Positions 33,837 to 42,345 of a DNA stretch of 64,000 nucleotides are shown here, one piece after another. Source of the DNA: Rubrivivax albus (GTDB lineage: Bacteria; Pseudomonadota; Gammaproteobacteria; Burkholderiales; Burkholderiaceae_C). Position numbers and translations under genes: made by a program. Every line of letters begins with the position of its first letter. Within the stretch, counting starts at the first letter, position 1. The stretch spans positions 62,001 to 126,000 of the forward strand of contig NZ_SACT01000010.1 in the NCBI RefSeq assembly GCF_004016515.1, in the 5' to 3' direction. The notes below the pieces were generated by a model. It was not told the DNA's origin. It did no database searches and worked only from the letters and a program-made list of their open reading frames with translations.

Positions 33837-36191
33837 ATGACAGCCCACGCCGTAGCCACGCACAAGATCCCCTTCGGCCAGAAGGTCGCGTTCGGCCTGG
33901 GCATGCTGGCCAACCAGATGTTCCCGGCGGCGCTGGGCATCTTCATGGTGGTGCTGGTGCAGAACCTGGGCTTCCCGCCCTGGATGTGGGGAGTGCTGTT
34001 CTTCCTGCCGCGGGTGTTCGACTCGGTCACCGACCCCATCATGGGGTTCATCTCCGACAACACCCGCTCCAAGTGGGGGCGGCGCCGGCACTACGTGTTC
34101 ATCGGCGCGATCATCATGGGCATCTCCTTCGTGGCGATGTGGCAGCTCTACCGCGAGGACGGGGTCACCTACAACTTCATCTACTTCCTCGCCTGGTCGC
34201 TGGTCTTCTACCTGGGGCTGACCATCTTCAGCGTGCCCTACGTGGCCATGGGCTACGAGATGAGCGATGACTTCCACGAGCGCACCAGCATCATGGCGGT
34301 GGCGCAGTGGATCGGCCAGTGGGCCTGGGTCATCGCGCCGTGGTTCTGGGTGGTGATGTACGACCCCAGCTGGTTCCCCAACGCCGACACCGCCACGCGC
34401 ACGCTGTCCGTCTGGGTGGGCGTGGTCTGCGCGGCGCTGGCCATGGTGCCGGCGATCTTCCTGAAGAGCCGCCCAACCACCGACGACACCAGCCTGGTGC
34501 CGCTGGACATGAAGAGCCTGGGGCGCGGCATGCGCGAGATCCTGGCCGGCTTCAAGGACGCCTTCGGGATCGCCCCGTTCCGCAAGCTGTGCTTTTCCAC
34601 CTTCCTGATCTTCAACGCCTTCAACACGGTGGCGGCGTTCTCCTTCTTCATCGTCGTCTACCACCTGTTCAATGGCGATGCGGCCGCGGCCGGCATCTGG
34701 CCCACGCTGTTTGGCAGCGTCGGGGCACTGGTCACCACGTTCGCGGTGATCCCCACCGTGGCGTGGATGTCCAAGCACATGGGCAAGAAGAACGCCTTCA
34801 TGCTCTCGCAGGGCATCTCCATCATCGGCTACGTGCTGCTGTGGTTCCTGATGGTGCCGGGCAAGCCGTACATGTTCATGCTCGCGCTGCCGTTCTTCAG
34901 CTTCGGCATCGGCGGCCTGTTCACGCTGATGATGTCGATGACGGCCGACGTCTGCGACCTGGACGAGCTGGCCACCGGCAAGCGCCGCGAGGGCATCTTC
35001 GGCGCCATCTACTGGTGGATGGTGAAGTTCGGCTTCGCCATCGCGGGGCTGCTGAGCGGGGCGATCATGACGGTGGTCGCCTTCACGCCCGGCGCGGCGA
35101 CGCAGCCAGACGGCGCGGTCGACGGCCTGCGGCTGTTCTACTCCGGCGTGCCCATCGTCGGCACCCTGCTGGCGATGTGGATCATGCGCAGCTATGACCT
35201 CGACGAGGCCCGCGCCACCGAGGTCCACGCCGAACTGGAGCGGCGCAAGCAGCGCGCCAACGCCGGGGCCGGCTCGTCCAGGCCGTCGGCGCCGCGCGTG
35301 CCGCTGGTCGCGCGTGGCCTGGACCTGCGCGCCGGTGCCCTGCCCGGCCCGGCCACGCCCGAACAGGCCCACGCGCAGTTCCGGGACCTGCTGGCCAACC
35401 GCGTCTACGGCCTGTGCTTCAGCCCCTACGTCGAAGGGCAGGACACCGCCGACGTGCCCACCGACGCACAGATCCATCGCCGCATCGGCATCGTCGCGCC
35501 ACACACGCGCTGGGTGCGCACCTTCTCCTGCACCGGTGGCCAGGAGCGGATCCCGGCCGTGGCGCGCGAGCAGGGTCTGAAGACGATGGTCGGCGCCTGG
35601 ATCAGCGGCGACCACGAACGCAACGAGCGCGAGATCGCCAGCCTGGTGCAGCTGGCCCGCGAAGGCCTGGTGAACGTGGCCGTGGTTGGCAACGAGGTAC
35701 TGTTGCGTGGCGAACTCGACGAGGCCGAGCTGATCGCCTACCTGAAGCGCGTGCGCGAGGCCCTGCCCGACGACGTGCCGCTGGGCTGCGTCGACGCCTA
35801 CTACCAGTTCCTGGAGCGGCCCGCCCTGGTGGCCGCCTGCGACGTGGTGCTGCCCAACTGCTACCCCTTCTGGGAGGGTGCGGAGATCGGCGTGGCAGCA
35901 CAGTACCTCAAGCGCATGCATGCCCTGGTGCAGGCCGCCGCCGGCGAGAAGCCGGTGGTCATCGCCGAGACCGGCTGGCCCGGTCGCGGGCAGCCGGTGG
36001 ACGACGCCGTGCCGTCGCCGGAGAACGCGCTGCACTACTTCGTCACCGTGCAGCAGTGGGCGCGGCGCGAAGGCGTCAAGATGTTCTACTTCGCGTCCTT
36101 CGACGAGCCGTGGAAGCTGGCGCAGGAAGGCGACGTCGGGCCCGAGTGGGGGCTGTGGGACAAGGACGAGCGCCTGAAGTACGGGGCCTGA
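33837..36191 (+). CDS. GPH-type sugar symporter fused to a C-terminal GH17 domain
   Basis: 784 residues in one uninterrupted frame. Residues 1 to about 465 are a MelB-like GPH (MFS superfamily) symporter: about 12 hydrophobic segments, PRVFDSVTDPIMGFISDNTR, then SKWGRRRHYVF and YVAMGYEMSDDFHERTS. A charged linker of about 40 residues (with AELERRKQRANAGAGSS) leads to a complete GH17 domain, about residues 500-784: VYGLCFSPYVEGQ, acid/base Glu620 in VVGNEVLLR, nucleophile Glu711 in VIAETGWPGRG, and ASFDEPWKL. With 12 helices both ends of a GPH symporter lie in the cytoplasm, so the enzyme should face inward and act on sugars as they enter. The GH17 part is very like the separate enzyme at 41346-42320. 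Last gene of the operon. Confidence 0.87.
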   Translation: MTAHAVATHKIPFGQKVAFGLGMLANQMFPAALGIFMVVLVQNLGFPPWMWGVLFFLPRVFDSVTDPIMGFISDNTRSKWGRRRHYVFIGAIIMGISFVAMWQLYREDGVTYNFIYFLAWSLVFYLGLTIFSVPYVAMGYEMSDDFHERTSIMAVAQWIGQWAWVIAPWFWVVMYDPSWFPNADTATRTLSVWVGVVCAALAMVPAIFLKSRPTTDDTSLVPLDMKSLGRGMREILAGFKDAFGIAPFRKLCFSTFLIFNAFNTVAAFSFFIVVYHLFNGDAAAAGIWPTLFGSVGALVTTFAVIPTVAWMSKHMGKKNAFMLSQGISIIGYVLLWFLMVPGKPYMFMLALPFFSFGIGGLFTLMMSMTADVCDLDELATGKRREGIFGAIYWWMVKFGFAIAGLLSGAIMTVVAFTPGAATQPDGAVDGLRLFYSGVPIVGTLLAMWIMRSYDLDEARATEVHAELERRKQRANAGAGSSRPSAPRVPLVARGLDLRAGALPGPATPEQAHAQFRDLLANRVYGLCFSPYVEGQDTADVPTDAQIHRRIGIVAPHTRWVRTFSCTGGQERIPAVAREQGLKTMVGAWISGDHERNEREIASLVQLAREGLVNVAVVGNEVLLRGELDEAELIAYLKRVREALPDDVPLGCVDAYYQFLERPALVAACDVVLPNCYPFWEGAEIGVAAQYLKRMHALVQAAAGEKPVVIAETGWPGRGQPVDDAVPSPENALHYFVTVQQWARREGVKMFYFASFDEPWKLAQEGDVGPEWGLWDKDERLKYGA

Positions 36192-36252
36192 GCCGCAGCG
36201 GCACGCCGATCACGACGGTGCCCCGACGCCCGCGCGCGGTAGATTCCCGCGC

Positions 36253-37242
36253 ATGAAGATCCTCGTCACCGGCAGTTCCGGGCACCTGGGCGACGCGCTG
36301 GTGCGCACGCTGCGCGCGCAGGGGCATGACGTCGTGGGCCTGGACATCGTGCCGGCAGTTGGCACCGATGTCGTCGGCTCCATCGTGGACCGCGCGCTCG
36401 TCGCGCGCTGCATGCAGGGCGTCGACGCCGTGCTGCACACGGCCACGCTGCACAAGCCGCACGTGCACTTGCACAGCCGGCAGGCCTTCGTCGACGTCAA
36501 CGTCAGCGGCACGCTGAACCTGCTCGAGGCCGGGGCCGCTGGCCAGGTGCGCGCCTTCGTCTTCACCAGCACGACCAGCACCTTCGGCGATGCGCTGAGC
36601 CCGCCGCCACCGGCGCCGGCTGCCTGGATCACCGAAGACGTGGCACCGGTGCCGAAGAACATCTACGGCGCGACCAAGGTTGCCGCCGAGGACCTGTGCC
36701 GGCTCTTCCACCGCAACCATGGCCTGCCAGTGGTGGTTCTGCGCACGTCCCGCTTCTTTCCGGAAGGGGACGACGACGAACATCGCCGCCTCGGCTTCGA
36801 CCCCATGAACCTGAAGGTGGTCGAACTGCTCCACCGGCGGGTGGACCTGCAGGACGTCGTCGACGCCCACCTGCTGGCCATGCAGCGTGCCGCCGACATC
36901 GGGTTCGACCGCTTCATCATCAGCGCGACATCGCCGTTCGAGCCCACGGACCTGGACCTGCTGCGCGGCCAGGCCTCTGCGGTGCTGCGACGGGTGGCGC
37001 CGGGCTTCGAGCCGGTGTTCGCGGCGCGGGGCTGGCGCATGCTCGAGGACATCGACCGCGTCTATGTCAATGCGCGCGCCCGCCAGGTGCTGGGCTGGCA
37101 GCCCAGGTATCACTTCGGCCGCGCGCTGGCCGACCTGACCCAGGGCCGCGATCCGCGCAGCCCGCTGACCCTCGCCATCGGCCACAAGGGCTACCACCCC
37201 GGACGCACCGACGGCGGCATCTATTCGACCCCGACGGGGTGA
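36253..37242 (+). CDS. NAD-dependent epimerase/dehydratase (extended SDR)
   Basis: 329 residues with the extended SDR nucleotide motif VTGSSGHLGDALVRTL, VDAVLHTATLHKP, FVFTSTTSTFGDA and the catalytic NIYGATKVAAEDLCRLF (Tyr-x3-Lys). The middle RTSRFFPEGDDDEHRRLG and the C-terminal VNARARQVLGWQPRYHF resemble UDP-glucose 4-epimerase-like proteins of unknown substrate. It starts 61 nt after the symporter-GH17 stop on the same strand, so it could be read through from operator C, but nothing in the sequence links it to glucan use. A promoter was not recognised in the gap. It converges on the cytochrome gene. Confidence 0.8.
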   Translation: MKILVTGSSGHLGDALVRTLRAQGHDVVGLDIVPAVGTDVVGSIVDRALVARCMQGVDAVLHTATLHKPHVHLHSRQAFVDVNVSGTLNLLEAGAAGQVRAFVFTSTTSTFGDALSPPPPAPAAWITEDVAPVPKNIYGATKVAAEDLCRLFHRNHGLPVVVLRTSRFFPEGDDDEHRRLGFDPMNLKVVELLHRRVDLQDVVDAHLLAMQRAADIGFDRFIISATSPFEPTDLDLLRGQASAVLRRVAPGFEPVFAARGWRMLEDIDRVYVNARARQVLGWQPRYHFGRALADLTQGRDPRSPLTLAIGHKGYHPGRTDGGIYSTPTG

Positions 37243-37287
37243 CCATCGCAGACTCCGAAGCCGAGGCGCCGAGGCCTGCCGCCGGCG

Positions 37288-39126
37288 TCAGCGCGACTTC
37301 TGAACGACCAGCGCGCTGACCGCGCCGGCACGGTGACCCCACGCCTGGCGGATGTAGGTCAGCACCGCCGCCGTGTCTTCGACCGACAGTTCCGCTGGCG
37401 GCATGCCGTACGGCAGCGGATGGTCCCGCGTGGCGGCCCCGAAGCCGCCGTGGCGCAGCACGGCCAGGAGGTTGCGCACGCCGGGCTGCGTGACGCCCGG
37501 GTTGCCCGCCAGCGGCGGGTAGGCGCCGGGCGCACCGCGGCCGTCGGCGCCGTGGCAGTCGGCGCAATGCCGGGTGTAGACGCGCTCGCCGGCGTTGACG
37601 ACCCGCGGATCGGCCGGCGCCGCCGCGCGCGGGGCGGCGACGGCCGGCAGCGCCAGCAGGTGGTCTGCCACGGCCTGCAGGTCGGCCGGCGTCCAGTGCT
37701 GGGTGCTCGCCTGGACCACTTCGGCCATCGGCCCGCTGGCAGTGCCGAAGGCGTTGCGGCCGGTGCGCAGCAGCGCCACGGTCTCGGCCGCCGGCACCGG
37801 GCGGCCCTGCACCGGGTGCAGCGAGGGCGCCGTCCAGTCCTGGCCAGGCAGGTCGCCGCCGAGCAGCGCGCGGCCGGGCGCCGACCAACGGCCGCGCGGC
37901 GCATGGCATTCGCCGCAGTGGCCGAGGCCCCGGGCCAGGTAGGCACCGCGCGCCGGCCCGCTCGCCGGTGCCTGGGCCAGCGGCGGCGCGGGCGCGAAGT
38001 TCAGCCACTGCCACGCGGTCATGGCCAGCGGCGTGTTGTACGGGAAGCGCAGCGCGTGCGGCCGGTTGCGCTGCACCACCGGGGGCAGGCTGCGCAGCCA
38101 GGCGTAGAGCGCGTCGTTGTCGGCACGCGCCACGTGCGTGAACGAGGTGTAGGGAAACGCCGGCAGCAGGCGACGGCCATCGGGTGCGCGTCCTTCGTGC
38201 ATGGCGCGGTGCAAATCGTCGGCGCTCCAGCGGCCGATGCCCGTCTGCGGGTCGGGGGTCAGGTTGCTGGCGTAGACCACGCCGTAGGGCGTGGGGATGG
38301 CCCGACCGCCGGCCATGGCGGCCCCGCCCGGCGCGGTGTGGCAGCCGGCGCAGTTGCCCAGCTTGGCGAGGTAGGCGCCGCGCTCGGCGGCGGCGGACAC
38401 CGCCACCGGTGCGGCCTTTGGTCCGGGCGGCGTGGCGCTGCCGCAGGCCAGCGGCCAGTCGCCGGGCGGGCGTTCGGCCGGCGCCGTCCGCGACGGCAGC
38501 GGCTGCGCGGCGAGCCAGCGTGCGACGAGCGGCAGGTCGCCGGGCGACAACCGGTGCACCACCTCGGCCATGCAGTCCGGCGTGCGGGCCTGGCGCTGGC
38601 CGTTGCGCCAGGCGCCCAGCTGGGCCAGCAGGTAGTCGGCCGGCAGGCCCAGCAGCCCGGGCACGTGGGATGCCACACCGGTGAGCGTGAGGCCGTGGCA
38701 GGCGACGCACGCCGGCACGCCGCGCGCGGCGTCGCCCTGGGTGACGAGCGCACGGGCGCGTGCGGTATCGGCCGGGACCAGCGTCGACGCGACCGGGGGC
38801 GGGTAAGGCAGCGACTGCCCGCTGAAATGCTGCGCCAGCGCCGCCAGCATCGCGTCGTCCAGGGGCTGCAGCAGCGCCGCCATCGTGCGGTGGCGGCGGC
38901 GACCGTCGCGGAACGCCTGCAACTGGGCCAGCAGGTAGCCGGCCGGCTTGCCGGCCAGGCGCGGCACGTAGCCTTCCGGACTGGAACGCCCCTGCGGCCC
39001 ATGGCACCCCGTGCAGGCCAGCGCGCGCTGCGCCATCGTGTCGGGCACCTCGCGTGCGAGGGCCGCACCGGTGGCCTGCCACAGCACCAGCCCTGCCAGC
39101 AGGCGCAGCAGACCCTTCATGCGCAT
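37288..39126 (-). CDS. Pentaheme c-type cytochrome (cytochrome c4-like plus alcohol dehydrogenase cytochrome-like)
   Basis: About 612 residues from ATG 39126 (39120 and 39135 are also possible), with a signal peptide (LLRLLAGLVLWQATGAALA), so periplasmic. Five CxxCH heme sites are visible: CTGCH, CVACH, CAGCH, CGECH and CADCH. The first two lie in a cytochrome c4-like diheme part (YVPRLAGKPAGYLLAQLQAF). The last three have the spacing and segments (ASNLTPDPQTGIGRWSADDL, LLPAFPYTSFTHVA) of the triheme cytochrome subunit of membrane alcohol or aldehyde dehydrogenases. No dehydrogenase partner is next to it here. It probably passes electrons from a quinone or a periplasmic dehydrogenase to a terminal oxidase. 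Confidence 0.85.
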   Translation of the reverse strand: MRMKGLLRLLAGLVLWQATGAALAREVPDTMAQRALACTGCHGPQGRSSPEGYVPRLAGKPAGYLLAQLQAFRDGRRRHRTMAALLQPLDDAMLAALAQHFSGQSLPYPPPVASTLVPADTARARALVTQGDAARGVPACVACHGLTLTGVASHVPGLLGLPADYLLAQLGAWRNGQRQARTPDCMAEVVHRLSPGDLPLVARWLAAQPLPSRTAPAERPPGDWPLACGSATPPGPKAAPVAVSAAAERGAYLAKLGNCAGCHTAPGGAAMAGGRAIPTPYGVVYASNLTPDPQTGIGRWSADDLHRAMHEGRAPDGRRLLPAFPYTSFTHVARADNDALYAWLRSLPPVVQRNRPHALRFPYNTPLAMTAWQWLNFAPAPPLAQAPASGPARGAYLARGLGHCGECHAPRGRWSAPGRALLGGDLPGQDWTAPSLHPVQGRPVPAAETVALLRTGRNAFGTASGPMAEVVQASTQHWTPADLQAVADHLLALPAVAAPRAAAPADPRVVNAGERVYTRHCADCHGADGRGAPGAYPPLAGNPGVTQPGVRNLLAVLRHGGFGAATRDHPLPYGMPPAELSVEDTAAVLTYIRQAWGHRAGAVSALVVQKSR

Positions 39127-39135
39127 GGCGGGCAC

Positions 39136-39482
39136 GCCGAACTGCGGGCGATCACCGCGCGGACGACGGCTTCAGGTGCTCGTCGACGAAGCGCCCGCGC
39201 CGATCGAGACGGCTGGCAAGCTGTTCAGGGTCGTGGAAGCCGTGGACCACCCGAGGATCGTCCGCTCCCACAGGATTCGCGCCCACGCCTGTCGTGTGAT
39301 CGTCGTCCATTGTCTGTGCTGGTCCCGCCCTGCGTGCACGACCCACCACCGGCCGGTGCGTGGGTCGCCACGCAGGATAACCAACGCGGTCGATCACCTC
39401 GCGGCCGATCGGCGAGCGATAGGCGTCCTCGGCCCAAGGCGGCGTCACCGGCCGGTGCAAGGTTCACCGGGCGGTCGACACC
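39136..39482. other. Intergenic stretch with no convincing gene
   Basis: About 350 nt between the pentaheme cytochrome start and the GH16 stop, both minus strand. The most protein-like frame is on the minus strand, 39152-39310, about 52 codons (MDDDHTTGVGANP, then DPRVVHGFHDPEQLASRLD), with acidic and basic residues well mixed. A second minus frame opens over the same bases (39172-39384, VILRGDPRTGRWWVVHAG), so the region may be a decayed gene. No clear ribosome site, promoter or terminator was found. Confidence 0.3.
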
Positions 39483-40415
39483 TCAACCCGGCGCCTGCCA
39501 CACCCGCACGTGCTCGACCTGCATCTCCACCGGGAAGATCGTGTCGTCCACCGGCCCGCCCAGGTCGCCGCCGATGGCGATGTTCAGGATCAGGAACTGC
39601 GGCGCATCGAAGGGCCAGGCCGCGCCACCGGGGCCGCTGTTGAGGTAGCGGAAGTGCTCCACCCCATCCACGCTGAAGACGATGCGCTCCGGGGTCCAGT
39701 GCATCTGGTAGTCGTGGAACGCGCTGCACGCCGTGGCCAGCGTGCGGCCCGCGCCGCGCCCGTTGCCGCCGCTGCCGGCGGCGGTGTGCACCGTCGAGAA
39801 CACGTGGTCCGGGTTGCGGCCCGTGTGCTCCAGGATGTCGAGTTCGCCGTCCTGCGGCCAGCGGCCGCCGCTGCCCAGGGTCCAGATCGCCGGCCAGGTG
39901 CCGCGGCCGCAGGGCATTCGCGCCCGCACCTCGAAGAAGCCGTAGGTCCATTCGGCCAGGCCACGGGTGATCAACCGTGCCGAGGTGTAGCGCTGGCCGC
40001 CCCAGTCCGGCGCGCTACTGAGCGATTCGCGCCGGGCCGTGATGACCAGCCGCCCGTCACGCACCTCGGCGTTCTCCAGCCGGCCCGAGGCGTAGTACTG
40101 CAGTTCGTTGTTGTACCAGCCGGCCTGGTTGCGCCCGGTGTCGGCGACCCACCGGGTGGCGTCGGGCTGGCCTGGGGTGTCGAACTCGTCGGCCCAGGCC
40201 AGCACGTAGTGGGCGGGCGCGGCAGCAGGCGGTGGCATGCCCACCGGCGGCGGCGCCGTGGGTGGCGACGGTGCAGGTGCCGGCGAAGGGCTGCCGGCCA
40301 CCGGGCCACTGTCACTGGCCGCCCCGCCGCCGCAGGCCGCGAGGAAGGCCACCAGGAGGAACAGCCAAGCCGCCGGGGCGCCACGGCGTGCCCGCGTGGT
40401 ACACGCCTCAGTCAT
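39483..40415 (-). CDS. Lipoprotein GH16 endo-beta-1,3-glucanase (laminarinase)
   Basis: 310 residues with a lipobox (AFLAAC) and a Pro/Ala/Ser-rich linker of about 40 residues, so a tethered enzyme. The GH16 beta-jelly roll follows: YVLAWADEFDTPGQPD, GWYNNELQYYASGRLENAEV, FFEVRARMPCGRGTWPAIW and the catalytic motif DGELDILEH, with nucleophile Glu191 and acid/base Glu196. The C-terminus (FLILNIAIGGDLGGP, then VEHVRVWQA) completes the fold. It likely makes oligosaccharides from laminarin-type glucan outside the cytoplasm. It is the last gene of the ABC operon and overlaps the preceding GH17 gene by 8 nt. Confidence 0.92.
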   Translation of the reverse strand: MTEACTTRARRGAPAAWLFLLVAFLAACGGGAASDSGPVAGSPSPAPAPSPPTAPPPVGMPPPAAAPAHYVLAWADEFDTPGQPDATRWVADTGRNQAGWYNNELQYYASGRLENAEVRDGRLVITARRESLSSAPDWGGQRYTSARLITRGLAEWTYGFFEVRARMPCGRGTWPAIWTLGSGGRWPQDGELDILEHTGRNPDHVFSTVHTAAGSGGNGRGAGRTLATACSAFHDYQMHWTPERIVFSVDGVEHFRYLNSGPGGAAWPFDAPQFLILNIAIGGDLGGPVDDTIFPVEMQVEHVRVWQAPG

Positions 40416-41346
40416 GCGCCGTGGCCACGGCCGGCCAGTCCTGCATCGCCAGCTTGGGCTCGCGGTCCACCGTGAACAGGCCCCAGTGCTTTTCCGGCTC
40501 CAGCGGGTCGGGCGATCCCTTCCAGGGTTCGTCGAAGGCCTCGAAGACGAAGCACAGCCGCTGCTCGCGGTCGGTCCATGCCATCAGGTCGCGCAGGTAG
40601 ATCGCCTGCAGTTCCTGCGCGGCGTGCTCGGCATGCATGCCGCGGCCGTTGCTGCGCGTGCACCAGCCGGCCTCGGTGATCACCACCGGCTTGCCCGGAT
40701 GGGCGCGCTCCACGCTCTCGACGTTGTGGCGCGTGTAGTCCAGCGCTTCGTGGATGTGCTTGTACTCCCACACCGGGTAGGTGTGCACGGAGATGAAGTC
40801 CAGTTCGGGCACCAGCGGCTTGAGCTTGTCCAGCCAGGGCACGTAGTTCTCGCAGAAGGTCACCGGCTGGCGCACGGCGGCCTTCACGCGGCGCACGTGG
40901 TGCAGCATGCGCTCCACCGGCACGATGTGGTCGCTCCAGTCCACGGTGCATTCGTTACCCACGGCCACGCTGAAGACGATGTCCTCGTAGGCCTGCGCGA
41001 GCGCGATCAGGCGCCCCACCTCGACCTCGTTGGCCGCGATGCTGGCCTCCAGTTCGTCCTCGGCGTACACACCGCCCCAGGGGCAGCCGAAGTTGTTCAT
41101 CTCCGGTCCCAGGTAGGCACCGAGCATGACCTTGAAGTCCATGCGCTCGCGCCGGATCACCTCCAGCACGCGCTCGGCATGCGGGCTGCAGTCGTACAGG
41201 CGCAGCAGCGGCCAGTGCGGCTTCAGGATGAGGAGGTCTTCGTGGATCTGCTCCAGGCTGGGGTAGATGCGGCTGTCGGGGCTCTGGCCCTCGCGGTAGC
41301 CGGAGTAGCAGATGGCACGGCCGGTGGGGATGTCGATCTTCTGCAT
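40408..41346 (-). CDS. Cytoplasmic GH17-family glucosidase/glucanase, divergent member
   Basis: 312 residues from ATG 41346, which shares its A with the TGA of the preceding gene (TGATG). GH17 barrel elements are AICYSGYREGQSPDSR, LLRLYDCSPHAERVLEVIRR, FKVMLGAYLGPEMNNFGC, the acid/base Glu132 in VAVGNECTVDW, FISVHTYPVWEYKH and the nucleophile Glu225 in VITEAGWCTRSN, then FEAFDEPWKG. It has no signal peptide. Sequence is clearly different from the other GH17 proteins here and closer to the GH17 type found with glucan-modifying glycosyltransferases. A role on short imported oligosaccharides is likely; the linkage preference cannot be read from the sequence. Confidence 0.83.
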   Translation of the reverse strand: MQKIDIPTGRAICYSGYREGQSPDSRIYPSLEQIHEDLLILKPHWPLLRLYDCSPHAERVLEVIRRERMDFKVMLGAYLGPEMNNFGCPWGGVYAEDELEASIAANEVEVGRLIALAQAYEDIVFSVAVGNECTVDWSDHIVPVERMLHHVRRVKAAVRQPVTFCENYVPWLDKLKPLVPELDFISVHTYPVWEYKHIHEALDYTRHNVESVERAHPGKPVVITEAGWCTRSNGRGMHAEHAAQELQAIYLRDLMAWTDREQRLCFVFEAFDEPWKGSPDPLEPEKHWGLFTVDREPKLAMQDWPAVATAHD

Positions 41347-42320
41347 CAGGCGAACTTCGGCTTTCCGTCCTTGTCCCACAGGCCCCAGTAGGCCCCGACA
41401 TCGCCTTCGGCGCCGACCTTCCAGGCCTCGTCGAAGGCCGCGAAGTAGAAGACCTCCAGGTCCTCTGCCTCGGCCCACTGGATGGTGTCGACGAAGTACG
41501 CCATCGCGCCTTCGGTCGAGGGCACCGAGCCGTGGAACGCGCTGCCCTGGTCGGGCCAGCCGGTCTCGCTGATCACGATGCGCTTGCCGGGGGCCGCGGC
41601 GCGCGTACGGCGCACCATGCTCTGCATGTAGGCCAGTGCGCCCTCGCGCGGGCAGCCCTCCCAGAACGGGTAGCAGTTGGTCAGCACCACGTCGCAGGCG
41701 GCGGTGATACGCGGGTGGAGCTCGAAGAGGTAGTAGGCGTCGACGTAGCCCACCGGCACGCCAGGGAGGGCGTCCTTGACGCGCTGGATGCACGCGAGCA
41801 GTTGATCCTCGCCCATGTCCTCGCGCAGCAGCACCTCGTTGCCCACGGCGACGATGTCGGCGTGGCCGGCACGCGCGACCTCGATCACGCCGGCGATCTC
41901 GCGCTCGTTGATCTCGTCGTCGGTGCCGATCCAGGCCCCCACCAGGGTCTTGATGCCCATCTCGTGCGCGATGCGGGGCGTCTGCTCGTGGCCGTCGGTG
42001 CACGAGAAGGTGCGGATCCAGCGCGTGTAGGGCTGGATGATCTGCAGGCGCTCGCGGATCTGCGCCTCGCTGACCTGCGAGCCCGGCGACTGGCCTTCCA
42101 GGTAGGGGCTGAAGCAGAAGCCGTGCACGCCGCGCTGGAGCACACCGCGGAAGGCATCGTTCAGCGTCTGGCGCTCGGCATCGGTCCAGACCTCGGGCTT
42201 GACGTGCGACCAGGCGCCGCCCTGGGCGGCCACCCGCGGCATCGCGCCGGAGCGCACGGGGTCGGCTGCCGGGTATTCGCCGTGCTCGGCGTCCTGCTGG
42301 GGAATTCGGGGTTTCGACAT
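41346..42320 (-). CDS. Cytoplasmic GH17-family glucosidase/glucanase
   Basis: 324 residues from ATG 42320, preceded by GGAG at about 7 nt; a TTG at 42332 is a weaker start. No signal peptide is visible. GH17 marks are VHGFCFSPYLEGQSPG, RWIRTFSCTDGHEQTPRIA, acid/base Glu162 in VAVGNEVLLRED, NCYPFWEGCP, nucleophile Glu252 in VISETGWPDQG and AAFDEAWKVG. It is a close paralogue of the C-terminal domain of the symporter fusion at 33837-36191: most of these motifs are shared almost word for word. It lies between the cytoplasmic GH16 gene (25 nt) and the second GH17 (TGATG overlap). It should act on imported beta-1,3-gluco-oligosaccharides. Confidence 0.87.
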   Translation of the reverse strand: MSKPRIPQQDAEHGEYPAADPVRSGAMPRVAAQGGAWSHVKPEVWTDAERQTLNDAFRGVLQRGVHGFCFSPYLEGQSPGSQVSEAQIRERLQIIQPYTRWIRTFSCTDGHEQTPRIAHEMGIKTLVGAWIGTDDEINEREIAGVIEVARAGHADIVAVGNEVLLREDMGEDQLLACIQRVKDALPGVPVGYVDAYYLFELHPRITAACDVVLTNCYPFWEGCPREGALAYMQSMVRRTRAAAPGKRIVISETGWPDQGSAFHGSVPSTEGAMAYFVDTIQWAEAEDLEVFYFAAFDEAWKVGAEGDVGAYWGLWDKDGKPKFA

Positions 42321-42345
42321 CGTGTTCTCCAATGGCCTTGCGTGT

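Noticed and set aside
30111-36035. A 1974-codon open frame on the minus strand opposite GH30, the phosphorylase and the symporter fusion
   Set aside because: Its composition (runs of Arg, His, Gln, Val, Gly) is that of an antisense frame in very GC-rich DNA, with no domain recognised. The plus-strand genes have clear motifs.
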